The notes beneath the pieces are model-generated. The model made no database searches, was not told the DNA's origin, and saw nothing but the letters and a program-made list of their open reading frames with translations. Positions 33,966 to 42,639 of a stretch of DNA of 64,000 nucleotides are shown here, piece after piece. How positions within the stretch are numbered: the first letter of the stretch is position 1; every line of letters starts with the position of its first letter. Position numbers and translations under genes: made by a program. The stretch is taken from NCBI GenBank assembly GCA_937928555.1, contig CALFWR010000060.1, forward strand, positions 1-64,000. Direction: 5' to 3'. Source of the DNA: an uncultured Pirellulaceae bacterium (lineage in GTDB: Bacteria > Planctomycetota > Planctomycetia > Pirellulales > Pirellulaceae).

Positions 33966-35509
33966 TTCACCATGTTTCTGCTGGAGTAAACGCGGGGAAG
34001 CGTAACAAGAATGGGCATCTCCAAAATTCCCTCAACTTCTGTCTCATTCAACGAACCACTCAAGTGATTTCTCTCGCAGAACAGAGCCGTGGCCAGTCCG
34101 GCGAGCAAACCAAGCATCACCCCGACGGGCAAGAAAAGACTCCCCTTGGGGCTGGCGTGCTTGAGGATGAATGATGGCTCCTGCGCCACCACGAGCGTGG
34201 AAAGGTTACTTTTGTCAAGGCTCTGATTCGCTTCCGCTTCACGCCCCTTTGTCACATACATTTCCCAGTCGGCACGCGTGGTGTTGATCAGCCTCTGCAA
34301 TCGATCGCCAACGATCTCATCGTGATTGAGTACCAACAGCTTCTTGTGAGATTCCTGTAGCCGGGATTCGATACTCGCCAACCTTGCCTTTGCTCCGGCA
34401 GAGGTCGCCTCGGCACGGACCAATTCTACTTTCAACTCTTCGTGAACATTATTGATCTGGAACGTCTTCTGTGTTCGGTCGTCGTCCATCGCGTCAAGCT
34501 TCGACTTCATCTTGCGAATCCGGTCATCGATTTTGACAACTTCCGGGTGTGTCGGCTGATAAATTCCTAGCAATCGAGTTCGCTCATCCTGCAAACTGAA
34601 AAACGCTACCTGGGCATCATCACCAGACTTTCGCTCGACACCGGTCGTCTCGACCATGATCCGCTCAGGAGTCCTTTTCAGTTCTGTATTTAGGCGAAGG
34701 ATCTTTTTTTCCAACTGAGAAACTTCGACCGAAGTATCCACGATGTCTTTTTCCAAACTGGAAATGATGTTCTGAAGCGAACCCCTCGCGGCTTCCACAG
34801 AAAGCATCTCCCGTTCTCCGCGAAACTTCTCCTGCTTTGCCATCGCATTCTCGAGAATCTCAGCCGACTCCTCGACCTTCTCTCGGAAGAAAGCCGATGA
34901 TCCTGGGACGGCGTGAACTTTGGAATGAATCCGTCGGACTTCGTTGAAGATCTCATTGACGGTTCGCTGAGCCAGCCGGGGAGAACTCGCATTGACGTAA
35001 ACCGAAATGACGGATGTCTTTTTCTGATTGAAGATGACTACCGAATCTTCCAGCTGTTTGACCGCAGCCTCGATCTTCTTCAGCCGCTGGTACTCCTTGG
35101 CATCCAGTTTGTCGTCGCCGAACTGACCCTCGGAGCTACCGCCCAATGAAGGGAACTTGATCGAAGGAAGCAAGCCATCGAGCGGACTCTTGAGGAATTC
35201 GTCCGGGCCGATCTGTTGCACAACCGCTTCCAGAACGACGCGGCTTCTGATCAGTTCCTCAACCGATTTGATCTCTGTTTCACGCGTATCCTGGATCGAG
35301 ATTCCAACAGATTGCGATGTTGGCGAGATGTTGGTTTCGTTACGGCCAACCTGAACGTAAAGTTTTCCTTCAGAACCGTACTTTTTGGGCCAAATCAGGA
35401 ATAATCCCACCACCATGGCCGCGACAGACGCGAACACGATGAAACATTTGGCTTTATGGCTCAAAACAGCCGCAAAGACTTGGGATAATGTGAGTTGGGC
35501 GTTATTCAT
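33962..35509 (-). CDS. Wzz/GumC-like polysaccharide chain-length / co-polymerase protein
   Basis: A 515-aa inner-membrane protein. TM1 at residues ~20-40 (CFIVFASVAAMVVGLFLIW), a long periplasmic part with coiled-coil stretches (~195-300 and ~330-410), and TM2 near the C-terminus (GSLFLPVGVMLGLLAGLATALF), followed by a short cytoplasmic tail. It is the first gene of the minus-strand exopolysaccharide operon. The 301-bp spacer upstream (35510-35810) should hold the operon promoter, but I see no element I can name. Confidence 0.88.
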   Translation of the reverse strand: MNNAQLTLSQVFAAVLSHKAKCFIVFASVAAMVVGLFLIWPKKYGSEGKLYVQVGRNETNISPTSQSVGISIQDTRETEIKSVEELIRSRVVLEAVVQQIGPDEFLKSPLDGLLPSIKFPSLGGSSEGQFGDDKLDAKEYQRLKKIEAAVKQLEDSVVIFNQKKTSVISVYVNASSPRLAQRTVNEIFNEVRRIHSKVHAVPGSSAFFREKVEESAEILENAMAKQEKFRGEREMLSVEAARGSLQNIISSLEKDIVDTSVEVSQLEKKILRLNTELKRTPERIMVETTGVERKSGDDAQVAFFSLQDERTRLLGIYQPTHPEVVKIDDRIRKMKSKLDAMDDDRTQKTFQINNVHEELKVELVRAEATSAGAKARLASIESRLQESHKKLLVLNHDEIVGDRLQRLINTTRADWEMYVTKGREAEANQSLDKSNLSTLVVAQEPSFILKHASPKGSLFLPVGVMLGLLAGLATALFCERNHLSGSLNETEVEGILEMPILVTLPRVYSSRNMVN

Positions 35510-35810
35510 GGTGAGGCTCGATTGGCCGCAGGGAGCTGCGGGAGCGGATCGTCTGGCAAAGGACGGCGGCCGCTACAATCCGACAAAATTGGCAAAGTCA
35601 AATTGAGTTGGCAGTCTATCAACGGAATCTGAATCATCAAGAATAAAAATGACGGCTCTGCCAACTTTAACAGTGTCATAACCGTATTTTAGGGTGTTTC
35701 ATTTCACGACGACCCTAAACCGACCTTCAGCCATACTCGGCGTCACAAATACACCAAACTACGTACTTTCAAGGGGCCAAAGCTTCGTCAGGGTCTGAAC
35801 TCCCTGCCAC

Positions 35811-36506
35811 TTATCGGTACTGTTTCAAACGATTAGGGGATTTAAGGGTGTCCAACCAAGCATCGGCACGCTCCAGATTCTTCAATTGCATATCCGGTCC
35901 AGACGTTGCAAGCAGTTCCGATGACTCTCCCCCGGTTTCCACCGCAAGTGCTTTTGCGTTGATCGATCTGGCACATCGAACATCGTTTCGCGTATCTCCA
36001 ATGACCCAAATTTTTTCAGGATCGAACTTTTTTCCGAGATAGTTCCTAGCCGACACCCAGGCAGCGGAAGCCACATCGTTCCGGTCCGCATGCTCGTCAC
36101 CGTATCCACCAAAATGAAAATATTCGCGCAACCCAAAACGATCCAGTTTGATCTCTGCAGCGCGCCGCACGTTTCCTGTAAGAATCCCCAAGGCAACATC
36201 CGGATCCTGGTCAAGGATCTCCAATACAGGCTCAACTCCGGGCAGCGTGTATCCTTCTGAATTCACGATCCATGCTTCGAGCCTCTTGCAGTAAGCTCGG
36301 TAAAAACTGGCGATATCGCCTTTGAGTGGCATTTGGAGCGTTTCGAAAATCTCGCCAATAATGCCACGGTCGGTACGACCGTGAACCGAAATGTCGGGAA
36401 CATTGACGTCTCCATAGAGCTCTCGAATGGTTTGCCCCATCGCGCCCATACCGACGCCTTGGGTTCGTATAAGCGTGCCGTCGATATCAAACAGGATTGT
36501 CCACAT
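35811..36506 (-). CDS. HAD-superfamily hydrolase (phosphoglycolate phosphatase-like)
   Basis: A 231-aa haloacid dehalogenase-type phosphatase. Motif I FDIDGTLI (nucleophile Asp), motif II GILTGN, the conserved Lys in AEIKLDRFGL, and motif IV WVIGDTRNDVRCA. The helical cap between motifs I and II is of the C1 type. Substrate unknown; 2-phosphoglycolate is a common annotation without proof. The start was placed at ATG 36506 (MWTILFDIDG); the longer frame overlaps the divergent gene. Confidence 0.88.
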   Translation of the reverse strand: MWTILFDIDGTLIRTQGVGMGAMGQTIRELYGDVNVPDISVHGRTDRGIIGEIFETLQMPLKGDIASFYRAYCKRLEAWIVNSEGYTLPGVEPVLEILDQDPDVALGILTGNVRRAAEIKLDRFGLREYFHFGGYGDEHADRNDVASAAWVSARNYLGKKFDPEKIWVIGDTRNDVRCARSINAKALAVETGGESSELLATSGPDMQLKNLERADAWLDTLKSPNRLKQYR

Positions 36507-36593
36507 AGTTCTTCCGTCGTTCAACTTTCGCTCGAATCGAGCCAATTGGCTACAATGGGTCCGGTACACGAGAAATCCACTTCGGCGCGGGCC

Positions 36594-37847
36594 ATGCCAC
36601 AGAATCCACTCAATTTGATCGTCATTGTTACGCTCTTTCTTTGCTTTTCCGCTCCAGGTTTGGCCACAGAGCAGGATTCGACACGCCAGCGGGATTCGAC
36701 GCAAAAACCGCAGTCGGCGCGGGAGCTTGTCCAGTCGCTGTCGAGTCCGGACGAGGACACGCGGATCAAATCCGAAAAGGCGCTACTGGAGATTGGCTTG
36801 TCCGCGAAACAGGACCTCGAAGATGGCTCTCGAAGCGTAAACATCGAAATCAGCTCACGCTGTCAACGAATTCTTGGCCGCATTGTCGAAAAGGACCAAA
36901 AGCAAAAGCGAGCGGCTTTCCTTGCCAACACGGGCGATTCCAACATTCCGACATGGGAATCATTCACAAGTCGTTTCGAGAACGACTCGAAAGAGGCAAG
37001 GCAACTTTTTCTCAATGTCTGCAAAACCCATTCAGATCATTTCGAGAACTGGCACCTGAAAGGGATCGACGATGATTCCGCCGAGGGCGCGGTCAGGCTT
37101 GCCCGCAAAGCCTCAACGATGCTCAACCCGGATATCTACCGGGACATCAACATTATCGTCGGCTTTTTTTTCGTCGACTCGATCGCCCAGGAGAGACTCA
37201 ATAAGTTCAAAAGCGCTCCTGAAGTCATTGCCTTTGAAAAGCAACGGCATCTGAATTCGCTAAAATCTCTCAACTACCTCACCGCAAACAAACGCATGGG
37301 TGTTGGGGTCAGTCGTGAATACCGCAAAGCATTCGAAAAGCTGACCGCCAGATGGTTCCGAGCTCTGGAAACCAGTGACTCTCCCTCGGCAGCGCAATCA
37401 AAAATGAGACTGATCTACCAGTCGTTCAACGAACTGTTGATCGACCAATTGGCAGATCGTTATAAATCGCTCCGCAACGACCAAAAACTCCAGTTCCTCG
37501 ATATCGTCCGCCACTATTCCCGCAGCGAAAAACTGCTGCGTGTAAAGATCGACCCCACCAAAGTATTCCGCTGGCTGAGGCTTGCCCTAGAAGACCAATC
37601 CACCTTGTTGACCACCAGGCTCTGCGACAAACCCTCTGCCGAAATCAAAGTAACGCCAAAACAACTGGCTCTAGCGATAACCTGGCCTTTGGTAGCAAAA
37701 TCCGATCCGGACACGCAAAAAAGCCTCCAGCGGGCCTTTGGCAGCATGCCGCTTTCGCTGTCGAGCATCAATGTATTGCAGGATGAAGCCATTCAAGCCG
37801 AGGTTATGGAAAAAGTTACCAATGCGGTAAATCCTGACGGTTCCTGA
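36594..37847 (+). CDS. Secreted protein with HEAT-like N-terminal region, function unknown
   Basis: A 417-aa protein with a signal peptide (NPLNLIVIVTLFLCFSAPGLA). Residues ~40-95 (ELVQSLSSPDEDTRIKSEKALLEIG ... SSRCQRILGRI) look like a HEAT-type helical pair seen in planctomycete exported proteins that begin with LxSxDxxxRxxAxxAL. The rest is helical without a recognised domain. The ATG at 36594 is preferred because it begins the signal peptide; an upstream ATG (36555) overlaps the regulatory space of the divergent HAD gene. Confidence 0.65.
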   Translation: MPQNPLNLIVIVTLFLCFSAPGLATEQDSTRQRDSTQKPQSARELVQSLSSPDEDTRIKSEKALLEIGLSAKQDLEDGSRSVNIEISSRCQRILGRIVEKDQKQKRAAFLANTGDSNIPTWESFTSRFENDSKEARQLFLNVCKTHSDHFENWHLKGIDDDSAEGAVRLARKASTMLNPDIYRDINIIVGFFFVDSIAQERLNKFKSAPEVIAFEKQRHLNSLKSLNYLTANKRMGVGVSREYRKAFEKLTARWFRALETSDSPSAAQSKMRLIYQSFNELLIDQLADRYKSLRNDQKLQFLDIVRHYSRSEKLLRVKIDPTKVFRWLRLALEDQSTLLTTRLCDKPSAEIKVTPKQLALAITWPLVAKSDPDTQKSLQRAFGSMPLSLSSINVLQDEAIQAEVMEKVTNAVNPDGS

Positions 37848-37984
37848 AACCTGCCAATCCGGATCTGGTACACTATAGGTGAGTTATGACCCTCCGAATC
37901 CCAACGGCAATCAGCGCACGTACTTCTTGATACTCGTCTGATAACGTGTGCCTGCCATCACTTCCACTGGCAAACGGGCTCATC

Positions 37985-38848
37985 ATGGCGACTAACAAAA
38001 GACCAGGCACCAACGCGTCTCCTGCGGCTCCGACTAGGGGTCGCCGGCTATCGCAGCGGGCAGTCTCTCCGCGCGGTACTTCGGCTGCAGCGACGGCCGA
38101 ACGCAATCGTGGTGCGAATCGCTTTTCCGCAAGATTCAACGAAATGATCATGATCAATTTCGCGGTCGATTCACGGCTGTTGAAAAAGATCACTCCAGTC
38201 GGGCTCCAGCCCGATCCTTATCAGGGAAAGTGCCACATCAGCCTTGTTGCCAAAACCGTTCGGCAACTGCGCTGGAAAAAGACCATTCCCCTGCGGGACT
38301 TTGGCTCACTCAGCCTGCAACTGTACGTCCGGGAAAACACCAATGACGGTCCCAGATTCGGCACCTGGTTTCTCAAGCACTACGCCCGCGGAAAACTACG
38401 CCCCTGGCTGATGAGCCGTTTGACCAACAGCAACGTTGACTCTCTCAAGATTACCCATCCAAAACGGAAAAGAGGCGCCAGTCCCACCACGCCACCAGAT
38501 CTTCAGTACAGTTGGCCCATTGGTCAAAAAACCAACCACATCCGAATTCGCGGTCGTAGCCGAATAAAAGAACATTCGCCCGAAAGTAAAATCGGTTACA
38601 TTCTTCGGCATTCGGACCGATACACCGTCAATAATGGACAGTTGTGGAGGTTCGAGATGACAACACCCCAATGGGACATCTGGGACGTTGCCCAAGCCAA
38701 ATTCGATTGTGACATTGCAGCCCTGTTCGGCAAGGACTTTGTCAAGCCCATGTCTGCAGCGCCCGCGTCGGTGTTCCTTTCGAGGGGGAACGTGGTTACC
38801 CTTTCAACGCCTATCCCGGTTGAAACCGTAGCGGCACAGCCGAAGTAG
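37985..38848 (+). CDS. DUF2071 (YqjF-like) protein
   Basis: A 287-aa protein. From residue ~54 (MIMINFAVDSRLLKKITPVG) it follows the DUF2071 pattern: a GLxxDxYxGxxxISLVA strand, SLQLYVRENTNDGPRFGTWF, then KLRPWLMSRLTNSNV, and a late YILRHSDRYTV ... QLWRFEM block. The basic, Pro/Arg-rich first ~50 residues may be non-native; translation could start at 38144. Function of the family is unknown. The previous gene ends 137 bp upstream. Confidence 0.7.
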   Translation: MATNKRPGTNASPAAPTRGRRLSQRAVSPRGTSAAATAERNRGANRFSARFNEMIMINFAVDSRLLKKITPVGLQPDPYQGKCHISLVAKTVRQLRWKKTIPLRDFGSLSLQLYVRENTNDGPRFGTWFLKHYARGKLRPWLMSRLTNSNVDSLKITHPKRKRGASPTTPPDLQYSWPIGQKTNHIRIRGRSRIKEHSPESKIGYILRHSDRYTVNNGQLWRFEMTTPQWDIWDVAQAKFDCDIAALFGKDFVKPMSAAPASVFLSRGNVVTLSTPIPVETVAAQPK

Positions 38849-38853
38849 CCGAT

Positions 38854-39040
38854 CCCGGATTATTCACGAGGCGTGGGCGTCAAAAACAGTTCCGGCAGTG
38901 ATCCGCGACTCTGATGCGATCAAATGATCGCTGTGGTTTTCATCTACCGGATGACTCAATTTTCTTGTTAAAGTTCAGCTTTTCCCTTGCTCCTGTTGGC
39001 CAGACGTAGAATTAACGCCCGTCGTCGTGAATAATCCGGG
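38854..39040 (+). mobile_element. 187-bp MITE-like element, copy E
   Basis: CCCGGATTATTCACGAGGCG ... GTGAATAATCCGGG, same orientation as A-D. Flanking 5-mers CCGAT (38849-38853) and CTGAT (39041-39045) differ at one base. It starts 6 bp after the stop of the DUF2071 gene and ends 40 bp before the TraB-like gene, whose promoter may overlap it. Confidence 0.9.
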
Positions 39041-39080
39041 CTGATATCAGACATTTTCCATCCGTGAACCGAGGTCAATT

Positions 39081-40037
39081 GTGAAATCCTTTTCTCCCAA
39101 ACTTTTCTTTGCGGCCACACTGCTGGCGAGCTTCTTCGTTTCAGGACTGGTGGCTCAAGCTCAAAGCAAAGCCGACAAATCGGAAAAGACAAAAACTGAA
39201 AAGAAACAGGCCAATAAGGAATCCGCACACCAAAGGTTCCTCCGCGTTCGCGTGGACCGCAAGGGCCGCCCGGTTGCGATGGAAACAAGCATCGTTCGCT
39301 ACCAGATGAAAAATGATCAGGGTAAGACCGTCACTGTCGATCTGATCGGTGCCGTGCACGTGGGTGAAAAAGACTACTACGACAAACTTAACAAGTCTTT
39401 CGAGAACTACGAATCACTTCTTTACGAATTGGTCGCTCCCGAAGGGACCGTCATCCCCAAGGGCGGCCGCGACAAAGGCGAATCAATTTCCAATCCCATT
39501 GCCGCGATGCAAGTCGGCATGCAGAGCGTCCTTGGCCTTGAGTTTCAATTGGACCACATCGACTACACCAAAAAGAATTTCGTCCACGCGGACATGACTC
39601 CCGAAGAGTTTGGCGAAAGCATGAAAAAGAACGAAGAGAGCGTCAGCGGCTACGCCCTCAAAGCAATCGGAGCCAGTATGGCGATGCAGCAGACTGGCCG
39701 CGATGGCGGATCTGCCGGCATGCTGATGGCTCTGTTTTCAAAAAACAAATCTCTGCGATTGCGACGTGTCATGGCTCAACAGATGATCGACATGGACGCA
39801 GGACTGGCAATGTTCGAAGGCAAAGAAGGGTCGACGATCATCAACCATCGCAACGACAAATGCTTGAAAGTCCTTCGCGAGCAAATCGAAGCCGGCAACA
39901 CAAGCATCGGCATCTTTTACGGTGCAGGGCACCTGGCCGACATGGAACAGAAGCTCATCAGCGATTTCCAGATGCAACCCGGCGGCCAAAAATGGCTGCC
40001 CGCTTGGAAGCTGACCAAACGCGAATTCAAACGCTAA
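39081..40037 (+). CDS. Secreted TraB/GumN-like protein
   Basis: A 318-aa protein with a signal peptide (residues 1-28, LFFAATLLASFFVSGLVAQA) and a basic linker (KADKSEKTKTEKK). The TraB/PrgY signature pieces are present: IGAVHVGEKDYY, the YELVAPEG Glu strand and GIFYGAGHLADME near the C-terminus. The GxxH/GAGH histidines and the Glu suggest a Tiki/TraB-type metallopeptidase fold. Substrate unknown. Composite MITE F lies 60 bp downstream. Confidence 0.85.
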   Translation: MKSFSPKLFFAATLLASFFVSGLVAQAQSKADKSEKTKTEKKQANKESAHQRFLRVRVDRKGRPVAMETSIVRYQMKNDQGKTVTVDLIGAVHVGEKDYYDKLNKSFENYESLLYELVAPEGTVIPKGGRDKGESISNPIAAMQVGMQSVLGLEFQLDHIDYTKKNFVHADMTPEEFGESMKKNEESVSGYALKAIGASMAMQQTGRDGGSAGMLMALFSKNKSLRLRRVMAQQMIDMDAGLAMFEGKEGSTIINHRNDKCLKVLREQIEAGNTSIGIFYGAGHLADMEQKLISDFQMQPGGQKWLPAWKLTKREFKR

Positions 40038-40097
40038 ACCACCCTCCAACAAACAGGGCTGCAAACGGTGGGGATGAAAATCGTCCTCATCTTTTAT

Positions 40098-40369
40098 TCC
40101 GGATTATTTACCACGACGGGCGTTGATTCTACGTTTGGCCAACAGGAGCAAGGGAAAAGCTGAAATTCAACAAGAAATGTAAACCGGAGTTATTCACGAC
40201 GACGGGCGTTGATTTTACATCTGGCAACGGGAGTAACTGAAAAGCTGAATTTCAACAAGAATTGCGAATCATCCGGTCGATGAAAACCAACGTGATCGTT
40301 TAATCGCATCAGAGACGCGGATCACTGTCTCAACAGATTCTGACGCCCACGCCTCGTGAATAACCTGGG
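40098..40369 (-). mobile_element. Composite MITE-like insertion, copy F
   Basis: An inverted full-length copy (40184-40369, 186 bp) preceded by an 86-bp partial copy of its own left end (40098-40183) in the same orientation. The whole 272-bp unit is flanked by a perfect 5-bp direct repeat TTTAT (40093-40097 and 40370-40374), so it behaves as one insertion. The join follows AAATGTAAA of the partial copy. Both halves carry CACGACGACGGGCGTTGATT-type termini. Confidence 0.85.
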
Positions 40370-40459
40370 TTTATCATTGATGGCCCGCTGTCGATGCAGT
40401 CTCCGCTACACGAACAGGCGTTCATCAAATGCCAGATCAAAAGTGATCGTGCCCGGGAG

Positions 40460-40639
40460 CTACGTAAGCAAACCGTTCGTCACCGCAAACGCGGTGATGA
40501 ATGCGACCGCGCCAAGTCCAAGGAGGACTTTTTGCTTTCGCAGTTTTCTGGTTTCTTCTGCGTATCTCTGCTTAAGCTCTTCAAACTGTTGCTTTTGAAA
40601 GAGCTCAAGGGTGCTTAGTTCTACAGTTGGATGTGACAT
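40460..40639 (-). CDS. Small single-pass membrane protein
   Basis: A 59-aa frame: MSHPTVELSTLELFQKQQ, a charged helical middle (EELKQRYAEETRKLRKQK), then a hydrophobic segment (VLLGLGAVAFITAFAVTN) and TAG. The layout of amphipathic helix plus C-terminal transmembrane helix, together with a GAGAGA Shine-Dalgarno-like sequence before the ATG, argues for a real gene. It lies 295 bp downstream of the RND-type adaptor on the same strand; no recognised feature lies in the 40640-40934 gap. Function unknown. Confidence 0.5.
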   Translation of the reverse strand: MSHPTVELSTLELFQKQQFEELKQRYAEETRKLRKQKVLLGLGAVAFITAFAVTNGLLT

Positions 40640-40934
40640 TATTTCTCTCTCAAAAAAAATCGCCGTTAGCTGTCAGCCGAAAAGGTAGGTCATCGAACCT
40701 GCCTGCACTGGCACGCCAGAAACGTCGGAGAAAGTTCTTCCACATTATCCAACAGCCGACCGGCAGATTCCGAATCGCCCGAATAACTCGAACGCCTCAT
40801 CGTGGGGATGGATGGCTTCCAGCGGTCTCCATGGCGCGCCTCGTGGGATGGCTCAGCGTTGGATCCACAACGCTTTGGAATCGCAGGCCTTTTGGGAGAG
40901 AAACGATTGCAGTTGGAGGCCACAACCACGGGCG

Positions 40935-42227
40935 TTACTGGTCGATTTTGACCGCTGAGCCATCGCGGAGGGCTTCCGGTGGACGGACGATGATGCGTTC
41001 GCTGCCAGTGAGGCCGTCGGTGACTTCGGTTTCGCCGTCTTTTTCTTCGCCGAGTTGAACGACGATACTTTGGGCGCGACTGTCTTTGTCGACAACCCAC
41101 ACCACCGAGTCGTTGGAATCGTTGGTGTCGATGGAAGAAGTCGGGCAGAAGATTCGTTCTTTGTCTGATTCGACGTTGTTGTCGGAGTCGGAAGGCAAAA
41201 AGAACACCGTGCCGCTCATTTCAGGAAACAGCAAGCTGTCAGCGTCCCTGATCGAGACTTTGACTTTAATCGTTGCCCGTGCCCGGTCGCCCATCGGAAT
41301 GATCATGCGGACCTTGCCGTGGTACTTTTTGTCGGGAACCGCGTCGACGGAGATTTCGGTTTCCTGGCCGTTGCTGATTCGATAGATAAAATCTTCCTGC
41401 ACATCGCATTCGATTTCGAGATCGTCCAGGTCGGCGATGGTTGCGACGCTGCCGCGGCCGGAGTTGCCGCCAAGTCCGCCGGGCATGATTGATTCACCGA
41501 CTTCGGCGTCTTTGGAGATGATGGTGCCATTGAAGGGCGCGCGGATGAACATGTTTTCGCGGATTTGCTGGGCCTGTTGCAGTTGAGCCTGGGCCAATTC
41601 CATTTCGGCGGTCATCGAATTCAGTCGGGCCAGGGCGGTTTTGTAGGCGAACCGCGACTGGTCGTATTCCGCCTGGGAGATGCTGCGAGACTTGCGCAGT
41701 TTTTGATTGCGAAGCAAATCGCCTTTGGTCTGTTCGATGGTAATTTCCTGTTCGGCCATGGCGGCTTTGGAGCGAGCCAGAGAAGCACGCGATGCCGAAA
41801 GTGATGCGTCGAGGTCTTTGTGGTCAAGTTCAGCAAGGAGCTGGCCTTTTGTGACTTTGACGCCTTCTTCGAAAAGGACTTTGTCGATCAACCCGGCCGC
41901 ACGAGCCCCGATGCCGGCCTGGCGATGAGAGCCTAGGTACCCGGTAGCAACGACGACTGCATCGCCGGAGCGGCCTTTTTTGATTTTGACTTTCTGCAGA
42001 CGGACTTCTTCCCGGTTCTGCATGATCTCGGGAACCCACTTGGCGTTGTCACCAAGGACGCCGGAGTCTGCAACATATCTGTCACAGAGGAAGTACCCCG
42101 CAGCGCCGACTACCGCAAGACAGAGGATGGCTTTCCACCAGCGTCCCGATTTGGCGGAAGCTGGCTGGCGGTTGATCTGCAGCGAGGCCAGGGCGTCGCG
42201 TTTGTTTCCTGTGGAGCTTTCGGACAT
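40935..42227 (-). CDS. RND-type efflux periplasmic adaptor (HlyD/MFP family)
   Basis: A 430-aa membrane fusion protein. One N-terminal membrane helix (ILCLAVVGAAGYFLC, residues ~33-50), then the split biotinyl-lipoyl domain (VVATGYLGSHRQAGIGARAAG and FIRAPFNGTIISKDAEVGESI), a coiled-coil hairpin between them (ARSKAAMAEQEITIEQTKGD ...), and the beta-barrel and membrane-proximal domains at the C-terminus. It would link an inner-membrane transporter to an outer-membrane duct. No pump gene is next to it in this window. The start at ATG 42227 was preferred over a longer frame. Confidence 0.88.
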   Translation of the reverse strand: MSESSTGNKRDALASLQINRQPASAKSGRWWKAILCLAVVGAAGYFLCDRYVADSGVLGDNAKWVPEIMQNREEVRLQKVKIKKGRSGDAVVVATGYLGSHRQAGIGARAAGLIDKVLFEEGVKVTKGQLLAELDHKDLDASLSASRASLARSKAAMAEQEITIEQTKGDLLRNQKLRKSRSISQAEYDQSRFAYKTALARLNSMTAEMELAQAQLQQAQQIRENMFIRAPFNGTIISKDAEVGESIMPGGLGGNSGRGSVATIADLDDLEIECDVQEDFIYRISNGQETEISVDAVPDKKYHGKVRMIIPMGDRARATIKVKVSIRDADSLLFPEMSGTVFFLPSDSDNNVESDKERIFCPTSSIDTNDSNDSVVWVVDKDSRAQSIVVQLGEEKDGETEVTDGLTGSERIIVRPPEALRDGSAVKIDQ

Positions 42228-42639
42228 AGGGTATCCGTGACAAAAGGCATTCCCGTTACCAAACACAAGGCAAAATCGGGCGACAACCGAATCGTCTGCC
42301 GGGCGATTGAATCTTTCGGCAAAAGACAACACGACTCGGCTTCGATTCGGGAATAATCGTTAAATCAGGAACTCGTCTTCAACAGGATGGGTGAGTTTTG
42401 GTTTAACTAACGTTGGTCAGGATCATCTTTTTTCTGGATTGAATCCAAGGTTTGTGTCGGGCTGACGAATGAGTGGGTGAAATGAAAGTTGATTTCATCT
42501 TATCTGGGCTCAAATCTTTCTTCGGCAGTGCCCGCGGAGTGATTATTCTGCCAACAGTCGTGAGTGAAACTCACGAAACGGTTCCTGGCGTGGCCAGGGG
42601 ACGGCTCTCATCGAAACGTCGATTTCTGGAGGACTGCTG

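Noticed and set aside
35510-35810. Regulatory RNA or small gene upstream of the exopolysaccharide operon
   Set aside because: Low-complexity AT-rich stretches only; no stem with a T tail and no coding signal.
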